Below the pieces are notes generated by a model. The model worked only from the letters and a program-made list of their open reading frames with translations, was not told the DNA's origin and did not search any database. Positions 24,261-32,666 of a stretch of 38,253 bases of DNA are shown here, piece after piece (position 1 is the stretch's first letter; each line of letters begins with the position of its first letter). A program made the translations under genes and the position numbers. Origin of the DNA: an uncultured Lachnospiraceae bacterium (GTDB taxonomy: Bacteria; Bacillota; Clostridia; Lachnospirales; Lachnospiraceae). The stretch lies in NCBI GenBank assembly GCA_947575805.1, contig CANPOY010000028.1, positions 1 to 38,253 on the forward strand, written 5' to 3'.

Positions 24261-25796
24261 ATGGGGCAGATGATTATGGAAAAACTCTCATGGATTGAAT
24301 ATCAGAGTCTGGGAACCTTTCAGCGAATTTTGTATAATATCCGTCGATTCCTTGCGGCGATACCGTCTTTCCTTATCGGCATCGGCAAGGCAATTGTACG
24401 GGGTGTCAGGACAGCCGCATGTGCGGTTGGCAGAGAATTCAGGGATTTAGTGATGACCCTGATTAGAGGGTCGTGGAGAACCAAACTGTCTTACCTTATT
24501 ATGGGCTTCGGCAATTTCGCATGTGGACAGATCGTGCGTGGAGCAGCGTTTTTGCTGTTTGAGGTGGTGTTCATCTGGTATACAGTAACAATCGGTGCAG
24601 GGTGGATGGGCAAATTGGACACCCTGGGTGATGTCCAGGCGGGAGAGGTGTACGATCCGATCCTGGATACCTATACCCGTACAGCCGGAGACGATTCCTT
24701 TAAGATCCTCCTGTTCGGCGGACTTTCGGTAGTATTCTGTGTTGCTTTTATCATTGCCTGGAGAATGAATATTAAGCAGAGCAGGGAGAATGATGAGATT
24801 CTGAAGAGCGGGAAGCGTCCGCAGAAATTTAAGGCAGATATTCATGACCTTGTAGATGCGAAATTCCACAAGACACTGCTTGCGGTTCCTCTGCTTGGCA
24901 TCTTCCTGTTTACGGTTCTGCCGATTCTGTTTATGATTGTTGTCGCATTCACCAACTATGACGGCGCTCATGACGGATACAGCAATCTGTTTACATGGGT
25001 GGGCCTGTCTAACTTCGGGGATTTGTTCAATTCCCAGAAAAGCAATCTGGGCTATGCCTTTAAGCATATCCTGGGGTGGACGCTCACGTGGGCATTTTTT
25101 GCTACCTTTACGAACTACTTCCTGGGGATTGTGGTGGCGCTTCTGATCAATAAGAAGGGAATCAAGTTTAAGAAGGTATGGCGTGGAATCCTGGTGCTGA
25201 CCAGCGCGGTGCCTCAGTTTATCTCCCTGATGTACATGTCAAAGCTCTTTGCCAAGAACGGTCTGATCAACGGATTCCTTATTAAGTCGGGAATTCTTGA
25301 CGTACCCTTTGACTTCTGGGGAAATGCAACCTCGGCGCGGATTCTTGTCATCCTGATTAACGTATGGATCGGCATCCCCTATCTGATGCTGATCGCTACC
25401 GGTATTCTGATGAACATACCGGATGACCTGTATGAATCCGCAAAAATTGACGGTGCAAATGCCGTACAGGCGTTTATGAAGATTACGCTTCCGTATATGC
25501 TGTTTATTACGGGTCCCTACCTGCTGACCAGCTTTATCGGCAATATCAACAACTTCAACGTGATTTTCCTGCTGACAGGCGGAAATATTTCCAATCCGAG
25601 GCTTACGGTGGGCGGAACCTCGGCAACGGACACGGACTTGCTGATTACCTGGCTGTATAAGATTACGACCGGTGCGGACAGTAATTTCAAGCTTGCTTCG
25701 GTGGTTGGTATCATGATATTCATTGTCGTCGCGGTATTGTCATTGATTGTGTACAATGTGCTGCCGTCCAATAAGAACGAGGAGGATTTCCAATAA
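24261..25796 (+). CDS. malF: Maltodextrin ABC transporter permease, MalF type
   Basis: The protein has 511 residues, long for a sugar permease. Like E. coli MalF it carries extra N-terminal membrane helices, about residues 83-110 and 149-170, ahead of the conserved core that starts near FHKTLLAVPLLGIFLFTVLP. The EAA loop that contacts the ATPase reads DDLYESAKIDGANAVQAFMKI. Start choice is uncertain: ATGs at 24261, 24270 and 24276 are all in frame. The last has the best-placed G-rich upstream sequence and would remove five residues. The stop overlaps the malG ATG as TAATG. Confidence 0.92.
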   Translation: MGQMIMEKLSWIEYQSLGTFQRILYNIRRFLAAIPSFLIGIGKAIVRGVRTAACAVGREFRDLVMTLIRGSWRTKLSYLIMGFGNFACGQIVRGAAFLLFEVVFIWYTVTIGAGWMGKLDTLGDVQAGEVYDPILDTYTRTAGDDSFKILLFGGLSVVFCVAFIIAWRMNIKQSRENDEILKSGKRPQKFKADIHDLVDAKFHKTLLAVPLLGIFLFTVLPILFMIVVAFTNYDGAHDGYSNLFTWVGLSNFGDLFNSQKSNLGYAFKHILGWTLTWAFFATFTNYFLGIVVALLINKKGIKFKKVWRGILVLTSAVPQFISLMYMSKLFAKNGLINGFLIKSGILDVPFDFWGNATSARILVILINVWIGIPYLMLIATGILMNIPDDLYESAKIDGANAVQAFMKITLPYMLFITGPYLLTSFIGNINNFNVIFLLTGGNISNPRLTVGGTSATDTDLLITWLYKITTGADSNFKLASVVGIMIFIVVAVLSLIVYNVLPSNKNEEDFQ

Positions 25797-26680
25797 TGAG
25801 TGAGAAAACTTCCAAAAAGTATAAGAGCTTAAAGAAAAAGACCATGACCGGCAATATCATTACCTACGTTGTACTGGCGGTTATTTCCGTGGTCTGGCTG
25901 ATTCCGTTCTTTATGATCGTGCTGGAGTCGTTCCGCTGTGAGACTACCATGCAGGTGGGCTATGTCTTCCCGAAGGAATGGGGCTTTAAGAATTATATTT
26001 CACTGTTTCAGGGTTCCGATGTAGTCAAATATCCAAGATGGTATCTGAACACTTTGATCATTGCCATTGCGGTAGCTGTCATTCAGCCCGTGATAGTGCT
26101 CTGCGTGAGCTATACCTTATCGAGGACCAGGTTTGCGTCAAGAAAGCTGCTGATGAATGGTATGCTTGTCATCGGCATGTTCCCCGGCTTTCTGTCCATG
26201 ATTATCCTCTATAAGGTATTGAGCAGCATGGGACTGACCGGGACCGGCTCCATTTACGGATTGATCCTGGTATATACCGCGAGCTCCGGTATGGGTTATT
26301 ATGTGTCGAAGGGCTTCTTCGATACGGTGCCCAAATCCCTGGACGAAGCGGCCAGAGTGGACGGTGCCACAAGGGCGCGGGTGCTGTTTTCCATTATCAT
26401 CCCTATGTCAAAGCCGATTATTATTTATACCATCCTGACTGCGTTTATGGCTCCCTGGGGAGATTTCATGTTTGCCAGCTATATCGCTCATAATACCGGT
26501 GAAGGTATGAACGTTGCGGTAGGCTTGAATAATATGATCGGAAGTGCAACCAGCCTGTCGGCCCATTATACGGAATTCTGTGCCGGCGGCGTACTGATTG
26601 CCGTTCCCATCACGATTCTGTTCATGTGTCTCCAGAAGTACTATGTGGAAGGCGTGACCGGCGGTGCCGTAAAGGGATAA
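25796..26680 (+). CDS. malG: Maltodextrin ABC transporter permease, MalG type
   Basis: The protein has 294 residues with six predicted membrane helices. The EAA loop reads KSLDEAARVDGATRARVLF. It should pair with the MalF-type partner in the membrane to form the import channel. A GAGGAGG site inside the end of malF stands nine bases before the ATG, and the stop and start overlap by one base, indicating translational coupling. No malK-type ATPase gene lies next to it. In many Firmicutes one shared sugar ATPase encoded elsewhere serves such importers, and that is probably true here. Confidence 0.94.
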   Translation: MSEKTSKKYKSLKKKTMTGNIITYVVLAVISVVWLIPFFMIVLESFRCETTMQVGYVFPKEWGFKNYISLFQGSDVVKYPRWYLNTLIIAIAVAVIQPVIVLCVSYTLSRTRFASRKLLMNGMLVIGMFPGFLSMIILYKVLSSMGLTGTGSIYGLILVYTASSGMGYYVSKGFFDTVPKSLDEAARVDGATRARVLFSIIIPMSKPIIIYTILTAFMAPWGDFMFASYIAHNTGEGMNVAVGLNNMIGSATSLSAHYTEFCAGGVLIAVPITILFMCLQKYYVEGVTGGAVKG

Positions 26681-26691
26681 GCATTTTATAT

Positions 26692-26719
26692 AAAAAAGGG
26701 CGTTTGATCGCCCTTTTTT
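26692..26719 (+). terminator. Intrinsic terminator after malG
   Basis: AAAAAAGGGCG (26692-26702) pairs with CGCCCTTTTTT (26709-26719) around a 6-base loop, ending in a run of six T. It closes the starch uptake operon. Its T-run overlaps the -35 element of the pyrE promoter. Confidence 0.92.
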
Positions 26720-26746
26720 GTATTGAATATTTTGAAACTTTATGAT
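26718..26746 (+). promoter_or_regulatory. Probable promoter of pyrE
   Basis: TTGTAT (26718-26723) and TATGAT (26741-26746) have a 17-bp spacer, giving a leader of about 50 bases before pyrE. I saw no PyrR-type attenuator in this short leader. Confidence 0.5.
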
Positions 26747-26801
26747 AGGATGTAAGGGATATTTGGAATCTCAATGGGTAAACCGGAGGGTTTTGGAAAG
26801 T

Positions 26802-27479
26802 ATGGAACAGTACAAGCAGGAATTTATCGAGTTTATGGTGGACAGCCAGGCGCTGAAATTTGGTGAGTTTACCTTAAAGAGCGGCAGAAAATCTCCTTTT
26901 TTCATGAATGCGGGTGCTTATGTTACGGGAGCACAGCTGAGAAAGCTGGGAGAGTATTATGCGAAGGCAATACATGACAATTTCGGAGATGAATTTGACG
27001 TGCTGTTCGGGCCGGCCTATAAGGGCATACCTTTAAGCGTGGCTGCGGCAATTGCCTACAGCGACCTGTATGACAGAGAGATTCGTTATTGCTCCAACCG
27101 CAAGGAAGCCAAGGATCATGGCGAGACGGGTATCCTTTTAGGCAGCAGCTTACAGGACGGGGATCGTGTGATCATGATTGAGGATGTGACTACCTCGGGA
27201 AAATCCATCGAGGAGACGTTTCCCATTATCAGGGCGCAGGCAAAGGTGGAAATCAAGGGACTGATGGTATCTCTGAACCGTATGGAAAAGGGACTTGGCG
27301 GCACCGTGAGTGCGCTGGAGGAGATCCGGCAGAAGTATGGGTTTGAGGCACGCGCGATTGTGAATATGCGGGAAGTGACAGAGCATCTTTACAACAGACC
27401 GTACAAAGGGAAAAACTATATTGATGATACAATAAAGGCGGCGATAGATAAGTATTATGAAACATATGGTGCAGAGTGA
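26802..27479 (+). CDS. pyrE: Orotate phosphoribosyltransferase
   Basis: The protein has 225 residues from the ATG at 26802. It joins orotate and PRPP to form OMP, the substrate of PyrF. Key segments are FTLKSGRKSPFFMNAG at the N-terminus, VLFGPAYKGIPLSVA, and the PRPP-binding VIMIEDVTTSGKSIEE. A frame reaching back to 26742 would add 20 residues unlike the family; GGAGGG lies about 11 bases before 26802. The gene is separate from pyrF (9 kb upstream) and has its own promoter after the malG terminator. Confidence 0.95.
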   Translation: MEQYKQEFIEFMVDSQALKFGEFTLKSGRKSPFFMNAGAYVTGAQLRKLGEYYAKAIHDNFGDEFDVLFGPAYKGIPLSVAAAIAYSDLYDREIRYCSNRKEAKDHGETGILLGSSLQDGDRVIMIEDVTTSGKSIEETFPIIRAQAKVEIKGLMVSLNRMEKGLGGTVSALEEIRQKYGFEARAIVNMREVTEHLYNRPYKGKNYIDDTIKAAIDKYYETYGAE

Positions 27480-27543
27480 AGAAATGAGCGAACAAAACGA
27501 TATTCTGACAACAGGGGAAAAGAAACTCGAAAGGAGTAAGGTT

Positions 27544-27696
27544 ATGGAGCAGAAGGTTTATAACACGATGAAGCTGGCGGGAGCTACAAATATCGCTATA
27601 GGGGTGATTTCCCTTGTGGTAGGCATTGTGACGGGAATTTTACTGATTGTGACCGGCGGCAGGCTGATGGCGCGCAAGTCAAAAATATTATTTTAA
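27544..27696 (+). CDS. Small membrane protein (50 residues)
   Basis: A strong AAAGGAG site eight bases upstream marks the ATG at 27544. The 50 residues read MEQKVYNTMKLAGATN followed by two short hydrophobic stretches, or one long one, and end in GGRLMARKSKILF. I recall similar small proteins in Lachnospiraceae but know no function. An open frame reaches back to 27457, overlapping pyrE, but those codons lack a ribosome site. It may be co-transcribed with pyrE. Confidence 0.65.
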   Translation: MEQKVYNTMKLAGATNIAIGVISLVVGIVTGILLIVTGGRLMARKSKILF

Positions 27697-27712
27697 TATC
27701 AGGAGCGGATCG

Positions 27713-27757
27713 GGGCATTTCCTGCGAGGTGGACAACTCGCCCGGAAGTGCCCTTTT
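27713..27757 (+). terminator. Nested hairpin terminator
   Basis: The outer arms GGGCATTTCC (27713-27722) and GGAAGTGCCC (27744-27753) pair with one G-T wobble. An inner GCGAG/CTCGC stem (27724-27728 and 27737-27741) extends the structure, and TTTT follows. The next gene starts only nine bases later, so the structure may also limit its translation or transcription. Confidence 0.65.
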
Positions 27758-27765
27758 AGAGTTTT

Positions 27766-28086
27766 ATGAGTAAAAGAAAAGGCTATATTTTTACCAACAA
27801 AAGACATTCCAACAGAGGGATCATGTCCGTCATTCTGGGCATTATCAGTCTTGCGGCTCTGGTGACGGTGGTGTTTCTGTCGTATCAAAACGGCGGAGAG
27901 GCTGCCGTAAAATTCGGGTTTACGGGAGTGCTGGCCATGATATTCTCCCTGGTGGGGGGAGTTTTGGGAGTACAGGCCGCCTGCAATAAGGAGTATTACA
28001 GATTTTTCCCTGTGCTGGGGATTATTCTCAATGGAATCGACCTTGGCGGCATCAGCCTGATTCTGTATGCGGGGGTAAACCTTTGA
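27766..28086 (+). CDS. DUF6142 family small membrane protein
   Basis: The protein has 106 residues. The N-terminus MSKRKGYIFTNKRHSNRGIMS is polar and basic, typical of DUF6142. Three hydrophobic segments follow, at about 20-40, 50-70 and 80-102. The function is unknown. The ribosome site is weak (AGAG), and a hairpin terminator ends nine bases before the start, so expression may be low or conditional. Confidence 0.75.
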   Translation: MSKRKGYIFTNKRHSNRGIMSVILGIISLAALVTVVFLSYQNGGEAAVKFGFTGVLAMIFSLVGGVLGVQAACNKEYYRFFPVLGIILNGIDLGGISLILYAGVNL

Positions 28087-28171
28087 TGCTCAGCCGGCCG
28101 TTATTATGGATTTGGGTGGGCGGAACACCATAAAAATATATCATATGGAAACCATAAAAGGAAAGGCAGGT

Positions 28172-30268
28172 ATGTTACGTATGGAGGAGAATACGGTTTC
28201 AAGGGAACTATTGGAAGAACGCTGCGGGCTTGCGATGGAGCGCATCCGCGCTATTGCCGAAGAGACCGGCGGCAGGAAAGAGTTTAAGGAGTATTTTAAC
28301 AGAACGGCGTCATTTCTGCTTTTACTGGTGGATACGAAAAATTTTCTGGAACAGGACGGTTTAAAAAACGCTCCGCTTAAAGAGCTTCAGAAGCGAAATT
28401 ATGAGCTGTACGCAGACGTACTTCCTGCAAATTATGAGGAGAGCTATGGCAATCCGGCCTATGCGGTGAGGCTGCTCGGGGAAGAGTATGGCCGTCTGCT
28501 TGGCTGTCTTTATTGCAGGCTTCGCCGTCTGATCGCTGCCGTATACGAAGGAAGGCTGGAGGATCTGGTGGTGGGAATGGAGCTGTTCCTGGAGATTTAT
28601 ACCGCCTTTACCTATGCGGCAGCAGAAACTTCCGACACAGATGCAGAATCGGCAGGTGTATGTCTTCCAAAAGCAGGGGAGATCCGGGATATTCTGTACT
28701 GGCATGTCAGCGATAATGCGGACAGGGAGGAAGAGAGGCTGGTCAAAAGCATGGTCAGCTCCGAAAACCGCTTCTGTGTGGATATTATTATGAACAGCGA
28801 TTTAAGCGACGTGAGGTATCTGTATGGCTACGGTAAATATGTCAGTGAGAATGAGCTGGAAACGGCCAGGTATCTTGCATCCCTTCCGGAAGAGACTATT
28901 GCCACCATGGCGGACACTTATACGGAGGGGTATCGCATTGGATTCGAGGTGGCAGGGAAGGACCTTTCAAAGAAAAAGACAGCGGGACTCACCTTTCATA
29001 TCGGCTTTGAGCGGATGATCCGGCGGGCTATAGAGAATTTTGCAGAGATGGGACTGCAGCCTGTCATCCGCCTGGAAATGCTGGCGGGCGGCACGGTGAA
29101 CAGGCAGTTTGCGTATGACCATAAGGACGATAACGGACTGTGCCTGGACAGACGTTATGTGAACCGCATTCTGGAGGCATCATATGCCGCCTTTGAAAAG
29201 TATCGGGAAGAGGCTCGCGGTTATGCGGGGCCGGCAGTAGTGGAAACCTTTGGCGAGGCTGACTTTGAACCGGTCAATAAGTCCGAGGCAGTTAGGCTTG
29301 ACGGGGAACAGAACAAGCTTTGGGTGGAATACAGAACCAAATACAGGGATATGATGAAAAATTATATCCTGGAGGAAGAGAGAAGCTTTACCATTATCGC
29401 TTTCCCGGTGCCGGAGGTGGGACCGGTGTTTCAGGAGCTATTCGACGAGACCATCCGTCTGAACACGCTGGATTATATGCTCTACCGGAAGGTGCAGCAG
29501 ACAATGATCGACGCGCTGGATACGGCGGACTATTGCGAGATCAGGGGCTGCGGAGACAATAGGACGGACCTTAAGGTGAACCTGTGGAAGCTGAAGGATC
29601 CGGAGAAGGAGACTATTTTTGAAAATTGTGTGGCGGATGTGAATATTCCTGTGGGTGAGGTATTTACCTCGCCGGTACTGGAGGGGACAAACGGTACTCT
29701 TCATGTGACAAGGGTATTTCTGAACGGTCTGGAGTACAAGGACCTGTGCCTTACCTTTGAGGACGGCATGATCCGGGATTATTCCTGCGGGAATTTCCGG
29801 GAGGAGGCGGAGAACAGGAATTTTGTCAAAGAAAACGTTCTGTTCCGTCATGAAACCCTGCCCATGGGAGAGTTTGCCATCGGTACCAATACCACAGCCT
29901 ATGTCATGGCCAGACGGCTGGGGGTGGAGGCCAAGCTGCCCATTTTGATTGCGGAGAAGACGGGGCCTCATTTTGCCGTGGGGGATACCTGCTATGAGAG
30001 AACGGAGGACATGCGGCTTTACAATCCTGACGGCAAGGAAATTGTGGCAAAGGAGAATACCAGATCTGCCCGGCGGAGAGAGGATCCGGCGGAGGCATAT
30101 TTTAACTGCCATACGGATATTACGATTCCCTATGATGAGCTTGGTGAGCTGACTGCCGTGAGGAAGGATGGGGTCAGAATTCCGATTATAAAGGACGGCA
30201 GATTCGTACTTCCCGGGACAGAGCCGTTGAATGAGGCATTTGGGGAAGAAAACATACAGAACTCTTAA
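28172..30268 (+). CDS. M29-type aminopeptidase with long N-terminal extension
   Basis: From the ATG at 28172 the protein has 698 residues. The C-terminal half resembles M29 (AmpS/AmpT) metallo-aminopeptidases: IPVGEVFTSPVLEGTNGT holds the first metal-ligand glutamate, MGEFAIGTNTTAY the second, EKTGPHFAVGD a histidine and CHTDITI the H-x-D pair. M29 enzymes usually have about 400 residues. Here some 300 helical residues of unknown role come first. AGGAAAGG five bases before 28172 decides the start; an upstream ATG at 28106 has none. No signal peptide is visible. It probably trims peptides in the cytoplasm. Confidence 0.78.
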   Translation: MLRMEENTVSRELLEERCGLAMERIRAIAEETGGRKEFKEYFNRTASFLLLLVDTKNFLEQDGLKNAPLKELQKRNYELYADVLPANYEESYGNPAYAVRLLGEEYGRLLGCLYCRLRRLIAAVYEGRLEDLVVGMELFLEIYTAFTYAAAETSDTDAESAGVCLPKAGEIRDILYWHVSDNADREEERLVKSMVSSENRFCVDIIMNSDLSDVRYLYGYGKYVSENELETARYLASLPEETIATMADTYTEGYRIGFEVAGKDLSKKKTAGLTFHIGFERMIRRAIENFAEMGLQPVIRLEMLAGGTVNRQFAYDHKDDNGLCLDRRYVNRILEASYAAFEKYREEARGYAGPAVVETFGEADFEPVNKSEAVRLDGEQNKLWVEYRTKYRDMMKNYILEEERSFTIIAFPVPEVGPVFQELFDETIRLNTLDYMLYRKVQQTMIDALDTADYCEIRGCGDNRTDLKVNLWKLKDPEKETIFENCVADVNIPVGEVFTSPVLEGTNGTLHVTRVFLNGLEYKDLCLTFEDGMIRDYSCGNFREEAENRNFVKENVLFRHETLPMGEFAIGTNTTAYVMARRLGVEAKLPILIAEKTGPHFAVGDTCYERTEDMRLYNPDGKEIVAKENTRSARRREDPAEAYFNCHTDITIPYDELGELTAVRKDGVRIPIIKDGRFVLPGTEPLNEAFGEENIQNS

Positions 30269-30294
30269 GTTTTTGTTATTTCTCCTGTTAATGG

Positions 30295-30323
30295 TTGCGA
30301 AAAGCTTCTTATTTTAGTAATAT
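30295..30323 (+). promoter_or_regulatory. Promoter of the purine operon
   Basis: TTGCGA (30295-30300) and TAATAT (30318-30323) have a 17-bp spacer, giving a leader of about 35 bases to purE. No purine riboswitch or PurR box is visible in this short space. Confidence 0.6.
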
Positions 30324-30362
30324 AAAAGGGAATATACAGTACATGAAATTCGAGGAGGTCAT

Positions 30363-30887
30363 ATGGCGAAGACAGACAGCACGCCCCTTGTGGGCATTGT
30401 GATGGGAAGTGATTCCGATTTGCCGGTTATGGCGAAGGCGGCGGACATGCTGGAAGAGCTGGGAATCGGTTACGAGATCAGGATTATCTCAGCACATCGG
30501 GAGCCGGACGTGCTGATAGAGTGGGCCGGCAGTGCACAGGATCGGGGAATCCGGGTAATTGTTGCGGGAGCCGGGATGGCGGCTGCTCTTCCGGGAATGT
30601 GTGCCGCGTTATCCGTGCTGCCGGTGATCGGAGTGCCCCTTTCCGGTAAAACCCTGGACGGTATGGACGCAGTGTTATCTATTCTGCAGATGCCCCCGGG
30701 AATTCCGGTGGCAACGGTTGCTGTTGACGGAGCAAAAAACGGGGGTATTCTTGCGGCAAAGATTCTGGCGCTGTCGGATCCGGAGCTGTCGGCTAAGCTG
30801 AAAGATTACAGCAGACGGCAGAAGGAACAGGTGATGGCAAAGGACGCGAAGCTGCAGGAGAAGGGCTGCAAGGGATATTTGGCCTGA
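30363..30887 (+). CDS. purE: N5-carboxyaminoimidazole ribonucleotide mutase (PurE class I)
   Basis: The protein has 174 residues. It moves the carboxyl group of N5-CAIR to form CAIR in purine synthesis. The phosphate-binding GSDSDLPVM (about residues 16-24), SAHREPD and AGMAAALPGM blocks are all present. GAGGAGG stands five bases before the ATG. It is the first gene of the purE-M-N-D set. purK does not adjoin, so N5-CAIR must be made by an enzyme encoded elsewhere or formed from AIR directly. Confidence 0.97.
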   Translation: MAKTDSTPLVGIVMGSDSDLPVMAKAADMLEELGIGYEIRIISAHREPDVLIEWAGSAQDRGIRVIVAGAGMAAALPGMCAALSVLPVIGVPLSGKTLDGMDAVLSILQMPPGIPVATVAVDGAKNGGILAAKILALSDPELSAKLKDYSRRQKEQVMAKDAKLQEKGCKGYLA

Positions 30888-30955
30888 AAGTAACTGGCGG
30901 AAACGGAATACGGGGACACGCGGTGTGAGAGAACCCGGCGGAAACGGAGGAAGAA

Positions 30956-31981
30956 ATGGATTACAGAAAAGCGGGTGTGGATATAGAAGCAGGATACAAG
31001 TCAGTGGAGCTGATGAAGAAATATGTGAAGGAGACCATGCGTCCTGAGGTGATGGGAGGGCTGGGAGGTTTTTCCGGGGCTTTCTCTGCGGAGTCGCTTA
31101 AGGGAATGGAAAAGCCGGTTCTGCTGTCCGGAACGGACGGTGTAGGTACAAAGATTAAACTGGCGTTTCTGCTGGATAAACATGATACCGTCGGAATTGA
31201 CTGCGTGGCCATGTGCGTCAACGATGTGGCCTGCGCGGGCGGAGAACCCCTTTTCTTTCTGGATTACATAGCCTGCGGGAAAAATTATCCCGAGAAAATA
31301 GCCGCGATCGTCAAAGGCGTGGCGGAGGGCTGCAGACAGGCAGGTGCGGCGCTGGTCGGGGGTGAAACGGCGGAGCATCCCGGACTGATGCCGGAGGAGG
31401 AATACGATCTGGCCGGTTTTACGGTGGGGGTTGCAGACGAGAAGGATCTGATCACCGGAGAGAACATCAAGGCCGGTGATATTTTGGTCGGCATTGCGTC
31501 TTCAGGAGTACATTCCAATGGATTCTCTTTGATCCGCAAGGTTTTTGATATGACAAGGGAGAGCCTGGACACCTGGTACGATGAGCTGGGTACTACGCTG
31601 GGCGAGGCATTACTGCGGCCCACCAGGATTTATGTGAAGGCCCTGAAGGCTCTGAAAAATAACGGCATTATCGTCAAGGGATGCAGTCATATCACAGGGG
31701 GAGGCTTCTATGAAAATATTCCCAGGATGCTTCCCGAGGGAATCAAGGCGGTAGTGAAAAAAGACAGTTATGAGGTTCCGGCCGTTTTTAAGCTTCTGCA
31801 GAGAAAGGGCGGAATCGAAGAGCAGATGATGTACAATACTTATAATATGGGCCTTGGCATGGTGCTGGCGCTGGATGCCGCAGATGCGGATAAGGCAGTG
31901 ACAGTCCTTAAAGATGCAGGTGAGACTCCTTATATTGTGGGAAGCTGTGAAGCGGGTGAAAAGGGAGTAGTCATATGTTAA
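30956..31981 (+). CDS. purM: Phosphoribosylformylglycinamidine cyclo-ligase (AIR synthetase)
   Basis: The protein has 341 residues. It closes the imidazole ring of AIR using ATP. Conserved blocks include the N-terminal YRKAGVDIEAG, LSGTDGVGTKIKLAF, DCVAMCVNDVACAGGEPLFF and ALVGGETAEHPG, then the HITGGGFYENIPRML segment. GGAGGAAG precedes the ATG. A 12-bp direct repeat, GGCGGAAACGGA at 30896-30907 and 30937-30948, marks the 68-base gap after purE. The gene overlaps purN by seven bases. Confidence 0.97.
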   Translation: MDYRKAGVDIEAGYKSVELMKKYVKETMRPEVMGGLGGFSGAFSAESLKGMEKPVLLSGTDGVGTKIKLAFLLDKHDTVGIDCVAMCVNDVACAGGEPLFFLDYIACGKNYPEKIAAIVKGVAEGCRQAGAALVGGETAEHPGLMPEEEYDLAGFTVGVADEKDLITGENIKAGDILVGIASSGVHSNGFSLIRKVFDMTRESLDTWYDELGTTLGEALLRPTRIYVKALKALKNNGIIVKGCSHITGGGFYENIPRMLPEGIKAVVKKDSYEVPAVFKLLQRKGGIEEQMMYNTYNMGLGMVLALDAADADKAVTVLKDAGETPYIVGSCEAGEKGVVIC

Positions 31982-32601
31982 GGATCGTTGTATGTGTGTC
32001 CGGAAGCGGCACGAACCTCCAGGCCATTCTGGACGGAATCGACACGGGTAGGGTAACGAATACGGAATTGACCGCGGTGATCAGCAACAATGCCGGTGCA
32101 AAAGCCCTGAAAAGGGCAGAAGAGCATGGAATTCCCGGGATTTGTATCTCTCCCCGGGAATATGCGGACAGAGAAACCTTTAACAGGGCATTTACGGAAG
32201 AGCTGTGCAGACGGAAGCCGGATCTGGTGGTGCTGGCGGGTTTTCTGGTGAAAATCCCGGAGCAGGCGGTGGCTGCTTTTCCGAATCGTATCATAAATAT
32301 TCATCCGTCTCTGATCCCTTCCTTCTGCGGCGTGGGGTATTACGGGCTGAAGGTACATGAAAAGGCACTGGAGCGGGGAGTCAGGGTGACGGGCGCTACG
32401 GTTCATTTCGTGAATGAGGGAATGGACGAGGGACCTATTATCGCCCAGAAGGCAGTATATGTGGAGGACAACGATACTCCCGAAAGCTTACAAAGGCGGG
32501 TCATGGAGCAGGCAGAATGGATATTGCTTCCCCAGGCCATTGACGATATTGCAAACGGGCGGCTTACCGTAGCGGACGGAAAGGTCCGCAGGAAGGTATG
32601 A
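31975..32601 (+). CDS. purN: Phosphoribosylglycinamide formyltransferase
   Basis: The protein has 208 residues. It transfers a formyl group from 10-formyltetrahydrofolate to GAR. The phosphate-binding VSGSGTNLQ is near residues 8-16. The catalytic residues N108 and H110 (INIHPSLIPSF) and D151 (NEGMDEGPI) are present. The start overlaps the end of purM by seven bases, which suggests coupled translation. The order purM-purN-purD matches the pathway order neighbours in many Firmicutes. Confidence 0.97.
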   Translation: MLRIVVCVSGSGTNLQAILDGIDTGRVTNTELTAVISNNAGAKALKRAEEHGIPGICISPREYADRETFNRAFTEELCRRKPDLVVLAGFLVKIPEQAVAAFPNRIINIHPSLIPSFCGVGYYGLKVHEKALERGVRVTGATVHFVNEGMDEGPIIAQKAVYVEDNDTPESLQRRVMEQAEWILLPQAIDDIANGRLTVADGKVRRKV

Positions 32602-32666
32602 GTCTGGAAGTAAACTTCCGGATTATTGATTGGCAGGTGCGTTGAAGCGCACAGAAAGGCATAGAC

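Noticed and set aside
27457..27543. Longer start for the small membrane protein, overlapping pyrE
   Set aside because: No ribosome site stands before 27457 or 27484, whereas 27544 has a strong AAAGGAG.
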